From JAAXHE01 sp964551635 (GTDB taxonomy: Bacteria > Latescibacterota > UBA2968 > GCA-2709665): a stretch of DNA of 6,496 nt. The notes under the pieces were generated by a model that did no database searches, was not told the DNA's origin, and was given only the letters and a program-made list of their open reading frames with translations. Positions 3,843-6,496 of this stretch are shown here, one piece after another. Positions within the stretch are counted from its first letter, which is position 1. Each line of letters opens with the position of its first letter. The translations under genes and the position numbers were made by a program. Location: NCBI GenBank assembly GCA_964551635.1, contig CAZKDZ010000171.1:1-6496 (forward strand), given 5' to 3'.

Positions 3843-6496
3843 GTGAAACCCAACGTTCGTCGTGCCGCTTTGTTCGTGATGGTGGTTCTTCTCGACTGTC
3901 CCCTTTACGCGGCGGAAGCGTCGTCCCCTCAGGCGGAGAGCGTGCATTTCTGTGTACCTTTCGACTACGAACAATGGCGGCGAGACCACCCGCGTCCGTC
4001 GGCCAAACGGGCTGCGGATCTGAACGCCGCGGCGTCGCGCACCGTGCGGATCATTCACTTTCTGCCCAACGACCGGCCGTACCGCCCCGCCGCCGTCGAT
4101 ACGATAAAATCGGTGGTCCGGCGGATCCAGACGTTTTATGCGGAGCAGATGGGGGCACACGGCTACAGCGACATGACCTTCCGCATTGAAACCGACGGCC
4201 AGGGCGAACCGGTGGTGCATCGCCTCAACGGGCAACGTCCCGAACGCCAGTACGTTGGAACCACTACTGTTCTCGAGGAGGTCGAACAGACGTTCGATCT
4301 CGACGCGAACCTCTATTTCATCGTCCTTGATTCACAACCACCGCTTCGCCTGGATACCGGCAGGCCCGTGGGAGGCGTGGGAGGCAGAGGGGGCAAGAGC
4401 CGCGGCTTCGGATTGGTGCCTGATCTGGTTGACGAGAGAATCTCCTGGGTCATCGCGGCACATGAACTGGGGCATGCCTTCGGCTTGCACCACGATTTCA
4501 GGGATACCTACATCATGTCGTACGGCGAAGGAACGAGGAAACGGTTATCCGCGTGCAGTGCCGAATTCCTGGCCGTGCATCCCTACTTCAATCCCGATGT
4601 GCCCATTGAAGAGGGATCGCCTCCCTACGTCGAACTCCTTTCCCCGACCGCATATCCGGCAGATTCGGAGAGCGTCTCCATCAGAGTGGAAGTCGGCGAC
4701 GCTGAAGGGGTTCATCAAGTCCTGCTCGCTTCCGTATTCGATGTGGCTGTGAAGGGGTGTCGCGGCGTTCAGGGCAGGAAGGAGGACGTACTCGAATTCG
4801 AGTATGACGGTATACATCCCCTGACAACCTGGCAAAACCTTTCCGATCCGGTTTCTCATCCCATCTTCTTCGGGACGGTTGACAGCGATGGTAACGTGTA
4901 CGAACGTCATTACGCCCTTACCTCGGAATCGCCGTATCGAATTGCCACACTGGAGGGCCATACAGGTATCACGGAAGCCGTGGCGTTCTCGCCGGACGGC
5001 GGGACCGTCGCTTCCGGATCGGAGGACGGTACAATCAAACTGTGGGACGTGGAGACGAGAAAGCTGATCGCCACTCTCGAAGGGAATGGGTATCGGGTGA
5101 TTTCGGTGTCGTTTTCACCGGATGGAAGCGTCCTTGCCTACGGATCGAGTGACGGTACAGTCGAACTGTGGGACATGGCGGCGAGACGGAGTATCGCCAC
5201 GCTTGCGGAGCATTCGGACGAGGTCCTTTCGGTGGCGTTTTCTCCGGATGGGACCGTCCTGGCCACCGGGTCTGGGGACGGCACGGTCAAGCTGTGGGAC
5301 GTGGCGTCCCGGAGGAGCACCGCCACGCTTGCGGAGCATTCGGATGCAGTCCTTTCGGTGGCGTTTTCTCCGGACGGGACCGTCCTGGCCTCCGGGTCAA
5401 AGGACAACACCATCAAACTGTGGGACGTAGAAACCGGGGAACCGATCGCCACGCTGGAAGGACACTCATTCTCGGTGAACTCGGTGGTGTTTTCGCGGGA
5501 TGGCGCAATCCTTGCCTCTGGGTCAAACGACCACACAATCAAACTGTGGGACGTGGTGTCCCGGTGGAATACAGCCACCCTTACTGAGTGTCGCCAGACG
5601 GTTGAATCGGTGGCCTTTTCTCCGGACGGGGCCACCATGGCTGCCGCGTCACGGGACCAGAGAGTCATCCTGTGGGACGTAGCGACCGGGAAACGGATCG
5701 AGGTGTTCGCCCATACTTCCACCGTTGAGGCGATCGCGTTTTCACCGGATGGGACCACCCTCGCTTCCGGTGCGGGGAATGGTGCGGTGACGTTGTGGAA
5801 TACCTCGGAGTGGGCCAGGCCCCGTCCCTACCGGGTGGTGATGATCTCCGGCGACGGCCAGCAAGGCCCCTCGGGGGAAGCGCTTGTCCAGCCCCTGGTG
5901 GTGGAAGTGCAAGACCAGTACGGCAACCCACTGCCCGAGGCGCCCGTCATCTTCAGGATCACCGACGGCGAGGGGGCAAAGCTCAGTGGCCGCTTCACGG
6001 TTGAACGCACCATCACCGATGACCATGGCCGGGCTGCGCTTGGGCTCACTCTGGGACTCGCCCAGGGGGCGACCGCAGTTGAGGTGTCTCTGGGAGGATG
6101 GGGGGAGGTGGTGACATTTGGTGCGGTGGGCATCGGACTCGATATTACCCACAGCGAAGGGGATTACCGCACCTGGCATCTGCCCGAGGAGGCAAGCGTG
6201 CGTCTGGGAACGGGTGCACTCAGTGTTACCGACCGAAGTCTGGGCTTTTCCCCGGACGGCCGCACCCTGGCTGTGGCCAGCGGCATCGGGGTGTGGTTTT
6301 ACGATGCGCCCACAGCCCAAACCGTGGCGCTGCTGCCCTTCCTCGCCGGTACACCAGGAAGATGGGTTGACATCCCCAACTCGTTGGCGTTCTCACCCGA
6401 TGGCGCCACTCTCGCTATCGTGTCAAACTATCGAACCGAACTATGGGACGTGGAGAATCGCGAAGAGATCTTCACAATCGGTCGTGGGTGGGAGGG
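3843..6496 (+). CDS. Large secreted metzincin-WD40-Big_1-WD40 fusion protein (884 codons, 3' end outside window)
   Basis: One frame stays open from the GTG to the right edge. Residues 1-26 (MKPNVRRAALFVMVVLL...YAAEA) form a signal peptide. Residues ~40-235 are a zinc protease: HELGHAFGLHH (207-217) is the complete metzincin motif with three zinc-binding His (207, 211, 217) and catalytic Glu208, and YIMSYG supplies the Met-turn (Met225). Residues ~260-360 (from PPYVELLSPTAYP) look Ig-like, with the phrase DAEGVHQVLLAS. Residues 366-657 hold seven WD40 repeats of 42 residues, enough for one full propeller. Residues ~662-763 (VVMISGDGQQGPSGEAL...VQDQYGNPLPEAPVIF...DDHGRAALGLTLG) match the Big_1/invasin-type bacterial Ig domain. 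From ~764 (YRTWHLPEEASVRLG, LGFSPDGRTLAVASG, LAFSPDGATLAIVS) a second WD40 set begins and runs off the window. It is probably a secreted or surface protease carrying its own binding modules; substrate and anchoring are unknown. Confidence 0.9.
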   Translation, partial: MKPNVRRAALFVMVVLLDCPLYAAEASSPQAESVHFCVPFDYEQWRRDHPRPSAKRAADLNAAASRTVRIIHFLPNDRPYRPAAVDTIKSVVRRIQTFYAEQMGAHGYSDMTFRIETDGQGEPVVHRLNGQRPERQYVGTTTVLEEVEQTFDLDANLYFIVLDSQPPLRLDTGRPVGGVGGRGGKSRGFGLVPDLVDERISWVIAAHELGHAFGLHHDFRDTYIMSYGEGTRKRLSACSAEFLAVHPYFNPDVPIEEGSPPYVELLSPTAYPADSESVSIRVEVGDAEGVHQVLLASVFDVAVKGCRGVQGRKEDVLEFEYDGIHPLTTWQNLSDPVSHPIFFGTVDSDGNVYERHYALTSESPYRIATLEGHTGITEAVAFSPDGGTVASGSEDGTIKLWDVETRKLIATLEGNGYRVISVSFSPDGSVLAYGSSDGTVELWDMAARRSIATLAEHSDEVLSVAFSPDGTVLATGSGDGTVKLWDVASRRSTATLAEHSDAVLSVAFSPDGTVLASGSKDNTIKLWDVETGEPIATLEGHSFSVNSVVFSRDGAILASGSNDHTIKLWDVVSRWNTATLTECRQTVESVAFSPDGATMAAASRDQRVILWDVATGKRIEVFAHTSTVEAIAFSPDGTTLASGAGNGAVTLWNTSEWARPRPYRVVMISGDGQQGPSGEALVQPLVVEVQDQYGNPLPEAPVIFRITDGEGAKLSGRFTVERTITDDHGRAALGLTLGLAQGATAVEVSLGGWGEVVTFGAVGIGLDITHSEGDYRTWHLPEEASVRLGTGALSVTDRSLGFSPDGRTLAVASGIGVWFYDAPTAQTVALLPFLAGTPGRWVDIPNSLAFSPDGATLAIVSNYRTELWDVENREEIFTIGRGWE
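4941..5813 (+). repeat. In-frame tandem array of seven ~126-bp WD40 repeat units
   Basis: Units begin at 4941, 5067, 5193, 5319, 5445, 5571 and 5697, each exactly 126 bases (42 codons) apart; the last is slightly shorter. The unit phrase is IATLEGHS..V.SVAFSPDGT.LASGS.DGTIKLWDVET. Units 3 and 4 are the closest pair: their first ~70 bases differ at about five positions, so this pair is the youngest duplication. The array lies inside the 3843-6496 gene and forms one propeller. Confidence 0.9.

Noticed and set aside
4186..4752. Plus-strand frame of 188 codons in another phase, overlapping the protease domain
   Set aside because: Its translation is low-complexity and unlike any protein. The frame from 3843 carries signal peptide, HExxHxxGxxH and Met-turn through the same bases.
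5138..5758. Long open frame on the minus strand (206 codons) across the WD40 array
   Set aside because: The 126-bp repeat is a multiple of three, so a stop-free antisense phase repeats through the array. The plus-strand frame has clear WD40 phrases in every unit.

Overview
The window looks like a piece of a bacterial genome with large families of secreted repeat proteins. The evidence is a signal-peptide WD40 protein ending in a paired, dockerin-like EF-hand module, metzincin proteases, an invasin-like Ig (Big_1-type) domain between WD40 propellers, and a decayed IS630 element. This mix recalls Candidatus Poribacteria and related uncultured marine or sponge-associated lineages. That placement is an inference from protein style only. 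No rRNA, tRNA or marker gene is present. All recognisable genes are on the + strand.

Layout. Positions 2-526 hold the C-terminal part of a leishmanolysin-like (M8-type) zinc peptidase that begins before the window. Positions 527-791 are non-coding and contain a strong stem-loop (738-771) just ahead of the ribosome binding site of a 138-residue lipoprotein of unknown function (792-1208). Positions 1215-1549 look like a short IS630-family derivative: a frameshifted N-terminal piece of transposase between imperfect 10-bp inverted repeats. Positions 1550-1835 contain no convincing gene. Positions 1836-3212 encode an exported WD40 protein with two C-terminal calcium-binding loops. Positions 3231-3665 are a 5'-truncated paralogue of the first peptidase that has lost the HExxH helix. 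From 3843 to the right edge runs one uninterrupted reading frame of 884 codons, still open at the end. It encodes a signal peptide, a metzincin with HExxHxxGxxH and Met-turn, an Ig-like segment, a complete seven-repeat WD40 propeller, a Big_1-like domain and the start of another WD40 propeller.

The shared theme is extracellular or envelope proteolysis combined with beta-propeller and calcium-binding modules. The two metzincin families here differ: the leishmanolysin type has a distant third His, and the compact type has HExxHxxGxxH. A reasonable reading is a locus of secreted proteases and adhesive or interaction proteins that grows by duplication and decays by truncation. Whether they act together is not shown by the sequence. 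The most notable items are the large protease-propeller fusion, the mosaic divergence between the intact and truncated peptidase copies (about 70% nucleotide identity in the catalytic part, about 91% in the tail), and the tiny IS630 relic.
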